Program-made: the position numbers and the translations under genes
The notes under the pieces: generated by a model
Told to the model about the DNA's origin: nothing
Databases searched by the model: none
What the model saw: only the letters and a program-made list of their open reading frames with translations
Shown here: positions 43,446 to 53,138 of the stretch, piece by piece
How positions within the stretch are numbered: the stretch's first letter is position 1
How the letters are laid out: the number at the start of each line of letters is the position of its first letter
Source: Oceanicaulis sp. MMSF_3324
GTDB lineage: Bacteria > Pseudomonadota > Alphaproteobacteria > Caulobacterales > Maricaulaceae
Length of the DNA: 64,000 nucleotides
Assembly: GCF_030733545.1 (NCBI RefSeq)
Contig: NZ_JASHIU010000001.1
Coordinates: 124,001 to 188,000 of the forward strand
Direction of reading: 5' to 3'

Positions 43446-45362
43446 TTAGGCGCTTTTCTTGTCGTCATCGTCGTCGTTCACCTCGGTGAACTCGGCGTCG
43501 ACCACGCCTTCCTCGGCTTCGGAGTCCGCTTTGGCAGCCGCTTCGCCGCCATCAGCCTGTTGCGCGGCGTACATCGCCTCGCCCAGCTTCATGGCCGCCT
43601 GCATCAACGCTTGGGTTTTCTGCTGGATGGCTTCAGGGTCTTCACCCTCTTTCACGCTTTCCAGCTCCTTGATCGCGTCCTCGATGGCGGACTTGTCTTC
43701 CGCGGAGACCTTGTCGCCGAACTCCTCGACTTGTTTCTGGGTCTGGTGGATCAGCGCTTCGGCATTGTTCTTCGCGTCAACAAGCTCACGGCGCTTCTTG
43801 TCCGCATCCGCATTGGACTCGGCATCCTTGACCATCTGCTCGATATCGCTGTCGGACAGACCGCCAGAAGCCTGAATGCGGATCGCCTGCTCCTTGCCGG
43901 TGGCCTGGTCCTTGGCGGACACGTTCACAAGGCCGTTGGCGTCGATGTCGAAAGTCACCTCGATCTGCGGCATGCCGCGCGGCGCCGGCGGGATGCCGAC
44001 CAGATCGAACTGACCCAGCAGCTTGTTGTCGGCCGCCATCTCGCGCTCGCCCTGGAAGACCCGGATCGTCACGGCGGTCTGGTTGTCGTCCGCGGTGGAG
44101 AAGGTCTGGGACTTCTTGGTCGGGATCGTGGTGTTGCGATCGATCAGACGGGTGAACACGCCGCCCAGGGTCTCGATGCCCAGGCTCAGCGGGGTCACGT
44201 CCAGCAGCAGCACGTCTTTCACATCGCCCTGCAGCACGCCGGCCTGGATGGCGGCGCCCATGGCGACCACTTCGTCCGGGTTCACGCCCTTGTGCGGCTC
44301 ACGCCCGAAGAAGCCTTTCACCGCTTCCTGGACCTTCGGCATGCGGGTCATGCCGCCGACCAGCACCACGTCATCGATCTCGGACGCAGACACGCCCGCA
44401 TCCTTGAGCGCGTTCTTGCACGGCTCGATGGTGCGCTTGATCAGGTCTTCCACAAGGCTTTCCAGCTTGGCGCGGGAGAGCTTCATGTTCAGGTGTTTCG
44501 GGCCGGACGCGTCCGCCGTGATGAAGGGCAGGTTCACTTCATAGGACGAGGCGGAGGAGAGCTCTTTCTTGGCTTTCTCCGCTTCCTCTTTCAGACGCTG
44601 CAGGGCCAGCTTGTCCTGGCGCAGGTCGATGGAGGATTCCTTTTTGAACTCGTCGGCAAGGTATTCGACGATGCGCAGGTCAAAGTCTTCGCCGCCCAGG
44701 AAGGTGTCGCCATTGGTGGCCTTCACCTCGAATACGCCGTCGCCGATCTCCAGCACGGAGACGTCGAAGGTGCCGCCGCCCAGGTCATAGACCACGATGG
44801 TGCGGTTATCGCCCTTGTCGAGACCATAGGCGAGCGCGGCCGCGGTCGGCTCGTTGATGATGCGCAGCACTTCCAGACCGGCGATCTTGCCCGCATCCTT
44901 GGTCGCCTGGCGTTGGGCGTCATTGAAGTAGGCCGGCACGGTGATGACGGCTTTTTCAACGCTGGCGCCCAGATAGCTCTCGGCGGTTTCCTTCATTTTC
45001 TGAAGGATGAAGGCGGAAATTTCGCTCGGCGCGTATTTCTTGTCGCGGCCTTGCACCCAGGCGTCGCCATTGGGGCCCTCGGTGATGGTGTAGGGCACCA
45101 TGTCCACGTCTTTTTTCACGGTCGGATCGCTCATGGTCCGGCCGATCAGGCGTTTGATGGCGAAGAAGGTGTGGTCCGGGTTGGTCACGGCCTGGCGCTT
45201 GGCGGGCTGGCCGATCAGGCGCTCGCCATCTTCGGTGAAGGCCACCACGGACGGGGTGGTCCGCATGCCTTCAGCGTTCTCGATCACTTTCGCCTGGTCA
45301 CCGTCCATGACGGCGACGCAGGAGTTGGTGGTCCCAAGGTCGATCCCGATAACTTTGCTCAT
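43446..45362 (-). CDS. dnaK: Molecular chaperone DnaK (Hsp70)
   Basis: From the conserved start [15 protein letters not shown] (45362; an ATG three codons earlier is an alternative that fits the AGGAG site less well) the protein has 638 residues. It shows the ATPase motifs [15 protein letters not shown] and the [14 protein letters not shown] block, the substrate domain with [13 protein letters not shown] and [16 protein letters not shown], and the acidic C-terminal tail. It folds stress-damaged proteins. With dnaJ downstream and hrcA/grpE about 6 kb away, the core heat-shock machine is grouped in this window. Confidence 0.97.
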   Translation of the reverse strand: MSKVIGIDLGTTNSCVAVMDGDQAKVIENAEGMRTTPSVVAFTEDGERLIGQPAKRQAVTNPDHTFFAIKRLIGRTMSDPTVKKDVDMVPYTITEGPNGDAWVQGRDKKYAPSEISAFILQKMKETAESYLGASVEKAVITVPAYFNDAQRQATKDAGKIAGLEVLRIINEPTAAALAYGLDKGDNRTIVVYDLGGGTFDVSVLEIGDGVFEVKATNGDTFLGGEDFDLRIVEYLADEFKKESSIDLRQDKLALQRLKEEAEKAKKELSSASSYEVNLPFITADASGPKHLNMKLSRAKLESLVEDLIKRTIEPCKNALKDAGVSASEIDDVVLVGGMTRMPKVQEAVKGFFGREPHKGVNPDEVVAMGAAIQAGVLQGDVKDVLLLDVTPLSLGIETLGGVFTRLIDRNTTIPTKKSQTFSTADDNQTAVTIRVFQGEREMAADNKLLGQFDLVGIPPAPRGMPQIEVTFDIDANGLVNVSAKDQATGKEQAIRIQASGGLSDSDIEQMVKDAESNADADKKRRELVDAKNNAEALIHQTQKQVEEFGDKVSAEDKSAIEDAIKELESVKEGEDPEAIQQKTQALMQAAMKLGEAMYAAQQADGGEAAAKADSEAEEGVVDAEFTEVNDDDDDKKSA

Positions 45363-45714
45363 CGCGTGCATCTCTCCTGTTTAGCGGCGGGGCGGGGCGG
45401 TGGTGAGAAGCCCGAAGCGCTTCCCTCTCGCCGGGAGCCGCCCCCCTATTGGCTCGCGTTCAAAATTTCAACAATTAGACCCTCAAGCGCCTGCTCTCGG
45501 ACCTGTTCGATGGTCTTCACTTTCACGGCTTTGTGAAAAGCCATGCGTGTCATGGGGCGATTTAGGAAGGCGGTTGCGGGGACGCAAGGGCTGCTTACGC
45601 ATTCAGGCGGTTATGCCGCCAGACTTGATGCAGTAGAGCGCGCCGCACAGGGCCCAAATGACAGAACCCAGCGAACAGGCCGCCGGGCTCAAGCGTCGGG
45701 ATAAAGACAATCGG
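45363..45714. other. Gap upstream of dnaK: promoter-like sequence and two small open frames
   Basis: Holds the dnaK leader, a possible minus-strand heat-shock-type promoter (TTGAA at 45467..45471, 14 bases, CCAATA at 45447..45452), and two small minus-strand open frames. Frame 45446..45553 encodes 35 residues (MTRMAFHKAVKVKTIEQVRE...) with no ribosome site. Frame 45603..45731 encodes 42 residues with one hydrophobic segment and overlaps the next gene. Neither can be called a gene from sequence alone. Confidence 0.4.
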
Positions 45715-46140
45715 TCAGGCGCGACACGCATTGAAGAAGATGTTGAAGCGGTGTCCCGGCCCGTCCGCATCCAGAGCGACAATGGTGCTGGCGAGCAATT
45801 CAAACAGGGTGCAGGGCTTGTCCTGTGTGAAACCCTCAAGGCTCACCAGCGTCGTATCGGCCCCGACCAGCAGGGACCCGCTGACATATTTGGGATCTCC
45901 CAAATCCCAGAGTTGGAAATTGACGACCTCTTCTCCGGGCGTATTGGTGTGAACGACCATCTTTTCGGCCTCTTCGATCAGGCCCTTGTTGAGGACCTGA
46001 TAGATCGAGACGGACAAATCCCAGTCCAGAATCTCGCCCGACGCGCAGAAGAATTTGTAGGCGTACCCGGCCGGGGCCTTGAAGGTCTGCCCGCCCGGAT
46101 TCTGAGCGTGTGCGGAGATCTGAATGTTGTAAGTGGCCAT
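45715..46140 (-). CDS. Small protein of unknown function
   Basis: From the ATG at 46140 (MATYNIQISAHAQNPGG) the product is 141 residues, mixed strand and helix: GYAYKFFCASGEILDWDLSV, KMVVHTNTPGEEVVNFQLWDLG, and VSLEGFTQDKPCTLFELLASTIVALD. There is no signal peptide or membrane segment. No family was recognised. It sits downstream of the FMN-binding glutamate-synthase-like gene by 64 bases and may share its transcript. Confidence 0.72.
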   Translation of the reverse strand: MATYNIQISAHAQNPGGQTFKAPAGYAYKFFCASGEILDWDLSVSIYQVLNKGLIEEAEKMVVHTNTPGEEVVNFQLWDLGDPKYVSGSLLVGADTTLVSLEGFTQDKPCTLFELLASTIVALDADGPGHRFNIFFNACRA

Positions 46141-46204
46141 GGCGGGGCTCCGTGAGTGAAACGCTGCGGACAGTGTCCCGACCGGCTCGGGATGGCCAAT
46201 CGCG

Positions 46205-47704
46205 TCAGTGTCGCTGTTCCATTTGCGGATAGGGCATGATCTCGTCCAGCGGTCGCGTGCGCCCGTCCGCCTCGACAATACGCACATGCTTGCGCTTGAG
46301 AGCGCGCGGTTCGGGCACGCCGCACGAGTGGGCGATCATCTCCACATCCTTGATGATCGCCTTGGCGTATTCCGCCGCCTTGACGGATTTCTGTTTGGGC
46401 TGAAGCCCGCGCTGGAGTGACTTCTTGTGCGTGGTGACGCCGGTCGGACAGGTGTTCTTGTCGCATTTGAGCGACTGGATGCAGCCGATCGAGAACATGA
46501 AGCCGCGTGCGGAGACCACGGCGTCCGCCCCCACCGCCAGCGCCCAGGCGACGCCGGCCGGGGTGATCATCTTGCCCGAGACAATCAGGCGAATGCGGTC
46601 CTTCAATCCCTTGCGGATCAGGATATCGCACACCAGCGGCAGGGCCTCGCGTACGGTCAGGCCCACATTGTCCATCAGCGGCATGGGCGCCGCGCCCGTG
46701 CCGCCATCCGCGGAATCGATGGTGATGAAATCGGGCGCGCTTTCAATCCCGCGCTCGTTGATCTCGTCACACAGCTCTTCCAGCCAGCCATAGGCGCCGA
46801 TCACGGTCTTGATGCCGGTGGGCTTGCCGGTAACGCTGCGCACATGGGCGATGAAGTCCAGGAGCGAGCCATTGTCGTGTATCTCGGGATGGCGATTGGG
46901 CGACAGGGAATCCCGGCCCTGTTCGATGCCGCGAATCTTCGCGATCTCCCGGGTCACCTTCTCGCCCGGCAGGAGCCCGCCCTTGCCCGGCTTGGCGCCC
47001 TGGGCGAGCTTGACCTCGAACATGCGCACCTGCTCATGAGCGGCGATCTCGCGCAGCTTGTCATCAGACAATCCGCCGCTCGGGTCGCGGACGCCATATT
47101 TCGCCGTGCCGATCTGGAAGACGATGTCACCGCCGCCTTCCAGATGCATCGGGCTCAGCCCGCCTTCCCCCGTATTCATCCAGATCCCGGCCTTCGCCGC
47201 GCCCAGCGACAGCGCGCGCACCGCCGGCTTGGACAAGGCGCCATAGCTCATCCCCGAAATATTGAAGACCGAGGGAGCGTGATACGGCTTGTCCGCATAG
47301 GGGCCGAACTCGCAGGGCTGGGTTTCGGCCACATCCTGCTCCAGCACGGGATAGGCGCAGTTCACGAACAAAACGGTGCCCGGCGGGGTCAGCAGCTTGG
47401 TGGAACCGAACGGAATGATATTGCCATGGCCCTTGGCCATGCGCGCCACGGCTTCCCGCTCGGCGCGATTGAAGGGCATTTCCTCGCGATCCAGCGCGAA
47501 CATGTAGGTGCGGAAGAATTCGCCCAGACGGATGAAGAGGGCGCGGAACCGGCCCACGACCGGATAATTGCGTCGCACCGCATCCGAGCGCTGATTGGAA
47601 TCGATCAGCCACATGAGCAGGATCAGGGCGGCGAACAGCCCGACCAATAGTATGAAGAGCTGGGCCATCACCCCCAGAACATCCAGCGCCCAGGACGGAA
47701 CCAT
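46205..47704 (-). CDS. FMN-binding glutamate-synthase-family protein with N-terminal membrane segment
   Basis: This 499-residue protein corresponds to the FMN/iron-sulfur part of glutamate synthase. It has one hydrophobic segment (residues 9-35), then the FMN barrel with FNISGMSYGALSKPA, GEGGLSP, IAKIRGIEQGRDSLSPNRHPEI, and the ITIDSADGGTGAAP block, and a Cys cluster CIQSLKCDKNTCPTG that would bind a 3Fe-4S centre. The glutaminase domain and GltD are absent. Such stand-alone proteins lack an assigned reaction; glutamate synthesis cannot be assumed. Confidence 0.9.
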   Translation of the reverse strand: MVPSWALDVLGVMAQLFILLVGLFAALILLMWLIDSNQRSDAVRRNYPVVGRFRALFIRLGEFFRTYMFALDREEMPFNRAEREAVARMAKGHGNIIPFGSTKLLTPPGTVLFVNCAYPVLEQDVAETQPCEFGPYADKPYHAPSVFNISGMSYGALSKPAVRALSLGAAKAGIWMNTGEGGLSPMHLEGGGDIVFQIGTAKYGVRDPSGGLSDDKLREIAAHEQVRMFEVKLAQGAKPGKGGLLPGEKVTREIAKIRGIEQGRDSLSPNRHPEIHDNGSLLDFIAHVRSVTGKPTGIKTVIGAYGWLEELCDEINERGIESAPDFITIDSADGGTGAAPMPLMDNVGLTVREALPLVCDILIRKGLKDRIRLIVSGKMITPAGVAWALAVGADAVVSARGFMFSIGCIQSLKCDKNTCPTGVTTHKKSLQRGLQPKQKSVKAAEYAKAIIKDVEMIAHSCGVPEPRALKRKHVRIVEADGRTRPLDEIMPYPQMEQRH

Positions 47705-47775
47705 GTCATTTCCCCTATCGTTTCCGCCGCAGCTTACCGGCTAACCTTAAAAAGCTGAACTCAGCTGGCGAAGAC

Positions 47776-48417
47776 GTGAAACCCTGTGATGATGCGATGA
47801 TCGAAACTGCGGACGGCTTCAGACTGCTGACGGGCTATTTTGACCGGGATGCCCAGACCCGTCTGGTGTCAGACGTGCTCGAACGCGTCGCACGGGCGCC
47901 GCTTTACCAGCCCGCCATGCCGCGCACCGGCAAGCCCCTGAGCGTGCGGATGACCAATCTGGGCCCTTTGGGCTGGATGACCGACAAGGCTGGCGGCTAT
48001 CGCTATCAGGATCACCACCCGGTCACCGGAAATCCCTGGCCAGACATGCCCGACAGCCTTTTGGACCTCTGGGGCGCGGTTTCAGGCTGGCCCGATCCGC
48101 CCCAGGCCTGTCTTGTGAACTGGTATGGCCCGGATGCGCGCATGGGCCTGCATGTGGATGCGGATGAAGATGCGCGAGAGGCCCCCGTCGTCTCGGTTTC
48201 ACTGGGCGATACGGCGCGCTTCCGTCTGGGCGGGCCTGAACGCAAGGGATCCACACAATCGGTGCGGCTACATTCGGGCGATGTCGTCGTTCTGGGCGGG
48301 GCCAGCCGGCATTTCCACCACGGTGTGGACCGGATTTATCCCGAAAGTTCCACACTTCTGCCCGAGGATTGGCGGCCGGGACGGATCAACCTGACCCTGA
48401 GGCGGGTGCGGGATTAA
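47776..48417 (+). CDS. alkB: AlkB-type 2-oxoglutarate/Fe(II) DNA repair dioxygenase
   Basis: A 213-residue protein (GTG start at 47776; an ATG at 47797 is possible). Iron ligands appear as H-x-D in GLHVDADED and the His in HHGVDRI; the 2-oxoglutarate-binding Arg lies in GRINLTLRR. Substrate-region residues LVNWYGPDARMG and SVSLGDTARFRLGG match AlkB. It removes alkyl groups from DNA or RNA bases by oxidation. No ada gene is adjacent; the AraC-Ogt gene is 9 kb upstream. Confidence 0.92.
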   Translation: MKPCDDAMIETADGFRLLTGYFDRDAQTRLVSDVLERVARAPLYQPAMPRTGKPLSVRMTNLGPLGWMTDKAGGYRYQDHHPVTGNPWPDMPDSLLDLWGAVSGWPDPPQACLVNWYGPDARMGLHVDADEDAREAPVVSVSLGDTARFRLGGPERKGSTQSVRLHSGDVVVLGGASRHFHHGVDRIYPESSTLLPEDWRPGRINLTLRRVRD

Positions 48418-48528
48418 TTGTCAAAGTTTCACGCTCTGGCCTTTTTTCCGCCTCGGTCTGCAACACAATCACGGTTAAAGCGTTTGTCCGTGAAGGCGCG
48501 GCTTCGCGCTCTGAAAGGGAGACTGGGC

Positions 48529-48897
48529 ATGAAAAAGCTTCTGATTACCGTAATCGCCGCTGCGCCGCTGGCGCTTAGCGCGTGCGCCACCAACCAGGGC
48601 GTCCAAGGCGCCGGGATCGGTGCAGGCGTGGGCGCTGTCGCCGGCGCCGTCATCGGCAATAATGTGGGCTCGGGCAATGCCGAGACCGGCGCGCTGATCG
48701 GCGCGGGCGTCGGCGCAGCGGCCGGCGCGGCTTATGGTTGCTCGCGCCCGGGCGGTTGCGGCCACAGCCCCAACAATCCGAACCATTCCGAGCTGGTCTA
48801 CGACCAGTATAGCGGTCGGTATTATTATACCGACTACCGGACCGGCGCGACGTTTTGGCAGAACGGTGAGCCGCGCACGCGCCCACAGCGTCGCTAG
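48529..48897 (+). CDS. Glycine-zipper lipoprotein (17 kDa antigen-like)
   Basis: From the ATG at 48529 (AAGGGAGAC upstream) the protein has 122 residues. The signal peptide ends in a lipobox (LSAC) with lipidation Cys19. It is followed by two glycine zippers (GAGIGAGVGAVAGAVIG and GALIGAGVGAAAGAAYG). The C-terminal part is Tyr/Asn-rich (YDQYSGRYYYTDYRTG). These outer-membrane lipoproteins are often stress induced. A terminator lies 24 bases after the stop. Confidence 0.88.
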   Translation: MKKLLITVIAAAPLALSACATNQGVQGAGIGAGVGAVAGAVIGNNVGSGNAETGALIGAGVGAAAGAAYGCSRPGGCGHSPNNPNHSELVYDQYSGRYYYTDYRTGATFWQNGEPRTRPQRR

Positions 48898-48920
48898 GCC
48901 ACACACCGAAACCAGATCAG

Positions 48921-48946
48921 GGGCGGCCCGTCGGGCCGCCCTTTTT
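48921..48946 (+). terminator. Rho-independent terminator after the glycine-zipper gene
   Basis: GGGCGGCCC pairs with GGGCCGCCC (9 bp, 3-base loop), followed by TTTTT. Confidence 0.9.
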
Positions 48947-49159
48947 CGTATCCGCCTGACGGGGCGCGCATCGACGGCGTCCAGAATCGTCACCGCGCCT
49001 GACCAGGCAACGCAAAACGGCCAACAATCAGTTGCTTATCAAAAATCGATCATGCGGGTCGCATGGCCAGGGTTGATTACAATTCTCTCATGACTTGAGT
49101 TTCACTTGTACGGACGGTCAGCGTCTCTAGCGTTCCCATGTTCATTTTGGGGGAACGCT

Positions 49160-50521
49160 ATGCCTGTCAGCCTTGTGACCACCCTGGCGCTCATGTCCCT
49201 GACAACGGCTCAGGGCGACACATCCAATACGGCCGACGCCTTGAGAATTGAAATCGAGGCCATGCGCGCCGCGTATGATGTCTCGGGCCTGGCTGTCAGC
49301 ATTGTCGACGGGGACGCAGTGGTCCTGTCCGAAGGCTTTGGCGCGTATGACAGCGGCCTCGTCTCTGAGCGCACGCAGTGCGGGCTGTTCTCCGCCACCA
49401 AAGCCCTGACCGCGTTCACCCTCGCCGACCTGGCCGAAGACGGCGCGATCGATCTCGATGCGCCCTTGGGATCCGTGCTGCCAGACAGCCCCGAGGACTG
49501 GCGCGATATCCCGCTCTGGCGGCTGTACAATCACACCAGCGGCATTGCGATGATCGTCAATCAGGAGGCTTTCGGCGCAATCGCGGAAGATCCCGAAGGC
49601 GACAACGCCGCCATTTACGAGGTCGTGCGCACCCAGCCGCTCGATTTTGAGCCCGGCGCGCATTCGCGCTACCAGCAGAGCGGCTACGCCATTGCAGAAA
49701 TGATCGCTGAGGCGCGGCTGGGACAAACCTGGCCTGCGCTTGTCGCGCACCATCTGACAGGACCGGCCGGCGCGGCCGACACCGTCTATGGCCCGCTGTC
49801 AGATGGCAGCAAGACCGTCCCCATGATCGCGTCGGCAGGCGGGTATCTGACCACCGCCGCGGATATGGCGGCGCTGTTCCAGGCCTTGAACGCAGAACGC
49901 ATCATGGACCGCACTGCCCTGACGGACCGGCTCTCTGACCCGCGCTATATTCAGGATGGATACGGGCTGGGTCTCATCATCAACGAGGTGAATGGCGAGG
50001 TGACGCTGGGCCATCGAGGCGGCGGCGCCCGGGCCAATCTGCGCTATGCGCCCAATTCCGGGGTCGGCGTGATGGCGTGCACCGATCAGGTCGGCAATCG
50101 CGAGCTGACCATTCATGTCGCAGATATGGTGATGAACGCCCTTCTGACAGGCGAGGCGCCGCGCCCGCACATCGCCAGCCTGCTCTACGCCTCAGATGAC
50201 GCGACTGCGGGCACGCTTGTTCGCCTGTTTGAAGCGGAATGGTCCGATTCCGACACCCGCTACGGGTTTGGCGGCGCGGAAGCGGTGATCAATGCGATGG
50301 GCTATGACCGGCTGGCGGACAGCCCGGATGAAGCGCGGATGCTGTTCGAACTGAATGCACGCACCTATCCGGACTCGGCCAATGTCTGGGATTCGCTGGC
50401 GGATGCGCAACTGGCGCTTGGTGAAGACGCCGCCGCGCTTGAGAGCATGCGGCGCGCGCTCGATCTGCAGCCCGGAAATCCATACTTCCAGGGCCGTGTC
50501 GCCGAGCACGCGCCGGATTAA
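49160..50521 (+). CDS. Serine hydrolase, beta-lactamase/PBP-like, with C-terminal helical repeat
   Basis: From the ATG at 49160 (GGGGGAA upstream) the protein has 453 residues with a probable signal peptide. The S-x-x-K motif is in CGLFSATKALTAFT. The second motif is YQQSGYAIAEM instead of Y-x-N, and the third is HRGGG, so it is a class C-like family member. The last 100 residues form one or two TPR-like helices (ARMLFELNARTYPDSANVWDSL, ALGEDAAALESMRRALDLQPGN). It could be a peptidase, esterase or lactamase-like enzyme in the periplasm. Confidence 0.88.
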   Translation: MPVSLVTTLALMSLTTAQGDTSNTADALRIEIEAMRAAYDVSGLAVSIVDGDAVVLSEGFGAYDSGLVSERTQCGLFSATKALTAFTLADLAEDGAIDLDAPLGSVLPDSPEDWRDIPLWRLYNHTSGIAMIVNQEAFGAIAEDPEGDNAAIYEVVRTQPLDFEPGAHSRYQQSGYAIAEMIAEARLGQTWPALVAHHLTGPAGAADTVYGPLSDGSKTVPMIASAGGYLTTAADMAALFQALNAERIMDRTALTDRLSDPRYIQDGYGLGLIINEVNGEVTLGHRGGGARANLRYAPNSGVGVMACTDQVGNRELTIHVADMVMNALLTGEAPRPHIASLLYASDDATAGTLVRLFEAEWSDSDTRYGFGGAEAVINAMGYDRLADSPDEARMLFELNARTYPDSANVWDSLADAQLALGEDAAALESMRRALDLQPGNPYFQGRVAEHAPD

Positions 50522-50529
50522 GGCTCTGC

Positions 50530-51150
50530 CTAGGCGCTGACATCCACGCCGCCGCCGGTCTCACCCCCGCTTTCGGGCGGGGTGGCGGGGCCGGCGCTGA
50601 CCACGACCATGGCGGCGCGCAGGGTGCGGTCGCCGATCTTGTATCCCGGCTGCATGACGTGCGCGATCGCGCCCTTGGGCTGATCGGCGGGAATTTGCGC
50701 AGCAGCCTGGTGCAGGTTCGGGTCCAGCGCTTCACCGGGCTCGGGCTCGACCTTCATCACGCCATGACGCTCCAGGGTCGAGAGCAGACGACGCTCGGTC
50801 ATCTCCACGCCTTCCAGCAGGGTCTGAAGCGCTTCGCCCGCTTCGGCCTTGGCTTCATCGCTGATCGAGGACAGGGCGCGCGACAGATTGTCGGCCACAT
50901 CCAGCATGTCACGGGCGAAGCCGCTGACAGCATAGGCGCGCGTGTCCTTCACCTCGCGCTCGGCGCGCTTCTTGGTGTTTTCCATCTCCGCCAGAGCGCG
51001 CAGCAGCTGATCGCGAAGCTTGGATGCTTCTTCAGCCGGATCGGCCTCTTCGCTCGCGGGCGCTTCGGCTTCTGCCTCGGCGGCCGCCTGGGCCTCCTCG
51101 GCGTTCAGGTCAGCGTCTTCGGTTTCAGGGGTCTGGTTTTCGTTGCTCAT
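50530..51150 (-). CDS. grpE: Nucleotide exchange factor GrpE
   Basis: The ATG at 51150 (MSNENQTPETED) gives 206 residues. It has an acidic, Ala/Glu-rich N-terminus, the long coiled coil with LRDQLLRALAEMENTKKRAEREV, and the C-terminal beta region PGEALDPNLHQAAAQIPADQP, MQPGYKIGDRTLRAAMVVVSAGP. It releases ADP from DnaK. It follows hrcA by 62 bases on the minus strand, a classical order hrcA-grpE. Confidence 0.95.
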   Translation of the reverse strand: MSNENQTPETEDADLNAEEAQAAAEAEAEAPASEEADPAEEASKLRDQLLRALAEMENTKKRAEREVKDTRAYAVSGFARDMLDVADNLSRALSSISDEAKAEAGEALQTLLEGVEMTERRLLSTLERHGVMKVEPEPGEALDPNLHQAAAQIPADQPKGAIAHVMQPGYKIGDRTLRAAMVVVSAGPATPPESGGETGGGVDVSA

Positions 51151-51211
51151 GCGTGCGGTCATTCAAGGCTAGAGGGTTATCCGTCAACCCGGAGACTCAC
51201 CCGGTCGGGAC

Positions 51212-52279
51212 TTAACGGGGGCCGGCCAGCAAGCGGCCGACCAGTTGTGCGGTGTAGTCTACAATGGGAATGATGCGGGCATAGTTCAAACGCGTGGGGC
51301 CGATCACCCCGATAGCGCCGATGATCTGGTTCTCTTTATTGCGATAGGGCGCGACGATCACCGACGAGCCCGACAGCGAGAAAAGCGGGTTTTCAGAGCC
51401 GATGAACAGGCGCACGCCCTGGGCCTGGCGCGCTTCATCCAGCAGCGACAACAGGCCTTCCTGCCGTTCGATATCGTCAAACAGCATGCGAATGCGCTCA
51501 AGGTCCTCCGCCGCATCCACGCTTTCGAGCAGGCGCGACTGGCCCCGCACGATCAAGGTGCGCTGCTCGGGCCCCGCCCAGTCCGCGAGCCCGGCCTCCA
51601 CCAGCGCCGACGCGGCGCTGTCGAGCTGGGCCTGCTTGGCGGAAATTTCCTCACGGATCGCGCTCAGCGCTTCAGACAGGGTCCGCCCCCGCAAACGCGC
51701 GGACAGGTAATTGCCCGCTTCGATCAGCGCCGCCGGCGGCAGGCCGGGCGGTGGGCGCATCAGGCGATTTTCGACATTGCCGTCCTCGGTGACGAGAACC
51801 GCCAGCACCTCTGTGGGCGACAGATTGACGAACTCCACATGGCGCAGGGGCGCATCATGGGCCGGACTGGCCACAAGGCCCGCCCCGCCCGCGAGGCCGG
51901 ACAAGAGGTTGGAGGCTTCGGTCAGCACATCCTCGGGGCGCTTGCCGGCGGCGGAGACGCGCGTATCGATCGCGCTGCGGTCATCCGCTTCGAGATCGCC
52001 CAGCTGCAACAGCCCGTCCACGAACAGGCGCAGTCCGGCATGGGTCGGCATGCGGCCCGCCGAAACGTGCGGCGAGGCCAGAAGACCCGCCGCGGTCAGG
52101 TCCGCCAGCGTATTGCGGATCGAGGCGGGCGACAGGTTCAAGCCCGAGGTTTTCGACAGGGTGCGCGAGCCCACCGGCTCTCCGGTGTCGAGATAGGTCT
52201 CCACCAGATCGCGAAAGATCGAGCGGGAACGTTCATCGAGCGCCATCAGGCTGGAGGGTGAAGACGTCGAATGGGTCAT
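51212..52279 (-). CDS. hrcA: Heat-inducible transcription repressor HrcA
   Basis: The 355-residue protein has the N-terminal winged helix with TYLDTGEPVGSRTLSKTSGLNLSPASIRNTLADL, HVSAGRMPTHAGLRLFVDGL, and the C-terminal segments NVENRLMRPPPGLPP, LFIGSENPL and GAIGVIGPTRLNYARIIPIVDY. HrcA represses groESL and sometimes dnaK operons through CIRCE. No good CIRCE element was found before dnaK or hrcA in this window. Confidence 0.96.
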   Translation of the reverse strand: MTHSTSSPSSLMALDERSRSIFRDLVETYLDTGEPVGSRTLSKTSGLNLSPASIRNTLADLTAAGLLASPHVSAGRMPTHAGLRLFVDGLLQLGDLEADDRSAIDTRVSAAGKRPEDVLTEASNLLSGLAGGAGLVASPAHDAPLRHVEFVNLSPTEVLAVLVTEDGNVENRLMRPPPGLPPAALIEAGNYLSARLRGRTLSEALSAIREEISAKQAQLDSAASALVEAGLADWAGPEQRTLIVRGQSRLLESVDAAEDLERIRMLFDDIERQEGLLSLLDEARQAQGVRLFIGSENPLFSLSGSSVIVAPYRNKENQIIGAIGVIGPTRLNYARIIPIVDYTAQLVGRLLAGPR

Positions 52280-52401
52280 GGCGCCTCAAGAGTTAGTGTC
52301 GCCCCGCTGGGAGTGCAATCGGCAAAAACGGGTGCAAAGCGCTTTGCGCCGAAAGCCTGGCTCGGTTAACACAAGAGCCAAATCAGAACCTGGAGAACAC
52401 C

Positions 52402-53118
52402 ATGCGCCCTGAAGGCCGCCAACCTGACGCCCTGCGTCCGCTCAGCTTCGAAATGGGCTGGTCCCCCTATGCCGAAGGCTCGTGCCTGATCAGCTTCGGG
52501 AACACCAAGGTGCTGTGCACCGCCAGCGTGGAGGACAATGTCCCGCCCTGGCTGCGCGGTCAGGGCAAGGGCTGGGTGACGGGCGAGTATTCCATGCTGC
52601 CCCGCGCCACCCACCAGCGCACCCGGCGCGAGGTCCAGTCGGGCAAGCCGTCCGGCCGCACCCAGGAAATCCAGCGCCTGATCGGCCGCTCCCTGCGCGC
52701 TGCGGTCGACCTCAAGGCGCTCGGCGAGCGTCAGATCGTGGTCGATTGTGATGTGCTGCAGGCCGATGGCGGCACCCGCACCGCCGCCATTACCGGCGCC
52801 TGGCTCGCGACCAAGGCCGCCATCGCCTATCTGATGGAAGAAGAGGTGCTCAAGACCGACCCCGTCATCGCCCAGATCGCCGCCGTCTCCGCCGGCGTCG
52901 TGAACGGCGAATGCGTGCTCGATCTTGAATATGAAGAAGATCGCGTGGCCGAAACCGACGCCAATTTCGTCCTCACCTCCACCGGCGGGGTGATCGAGGT
53001 GCAAGCGACGGCGGAAGACGCGCCGATGACCCAGGACCAGTTCGACCAGATCTTCGCCCTGGCGCGCAAGGGCGTCAGCGATCTGTGCGCGGCCCAGCTC
53101 AAGGCGCTCGGTCAGTAA
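52402..53118 (+). CDS. rph: Ribonuclease PH
   Basis: The 238-residue enzyme trims tRNA 3' ends with phosphate. It begins [14 protein letters not shown] and shows [68 protein letters not shown] and [18 protein letters not shown]. Length is normal. It is divergent from hrcA with a GGAG ribosome site. The gap contains a sequence weakly like CIRCE that was not accepted. Confidence 0.97.
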   Translation: MRPEGRQPDALRPLSFEMGWSPYAEGSCLISFGNTKVLCTASVEDNVPPWLRGQGKGWVTGEYSMLPRATHQRTRREVQSGKPSGRTQEIQRLIGRSLRAAVDLKALGERQIVVDCDVLQADGGTRTAAITGAWLATKAAIAYLMEEEVLKTDPVIAQIAAVSAGVVNGECVLDLEYEEDRVAETDANFVLTSTGGVIEVQATAEDAPMTQDQFDQIFALARKGVSDLCAAQLKALGQ

Positions 53119-53138
53119 TATGGGGTCAGGCGGGCGGT

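Noticed and set aside
43560-45536. A 658-codon plus-strand open frame opposite dnaK
   Set aside because: Antisense shadow caused by GC-rich codon bias of dnaK; no recognisable protein features.
52293-52319. CIRCE-like element upstream of hrcA
   Set aside because: Spacing (9-N9-9) and the right half (GAGTGCAAT) are close to CIRCE, but the left half TTAGTGTCG is not complementary to it, so the inverted symmetry is absent.
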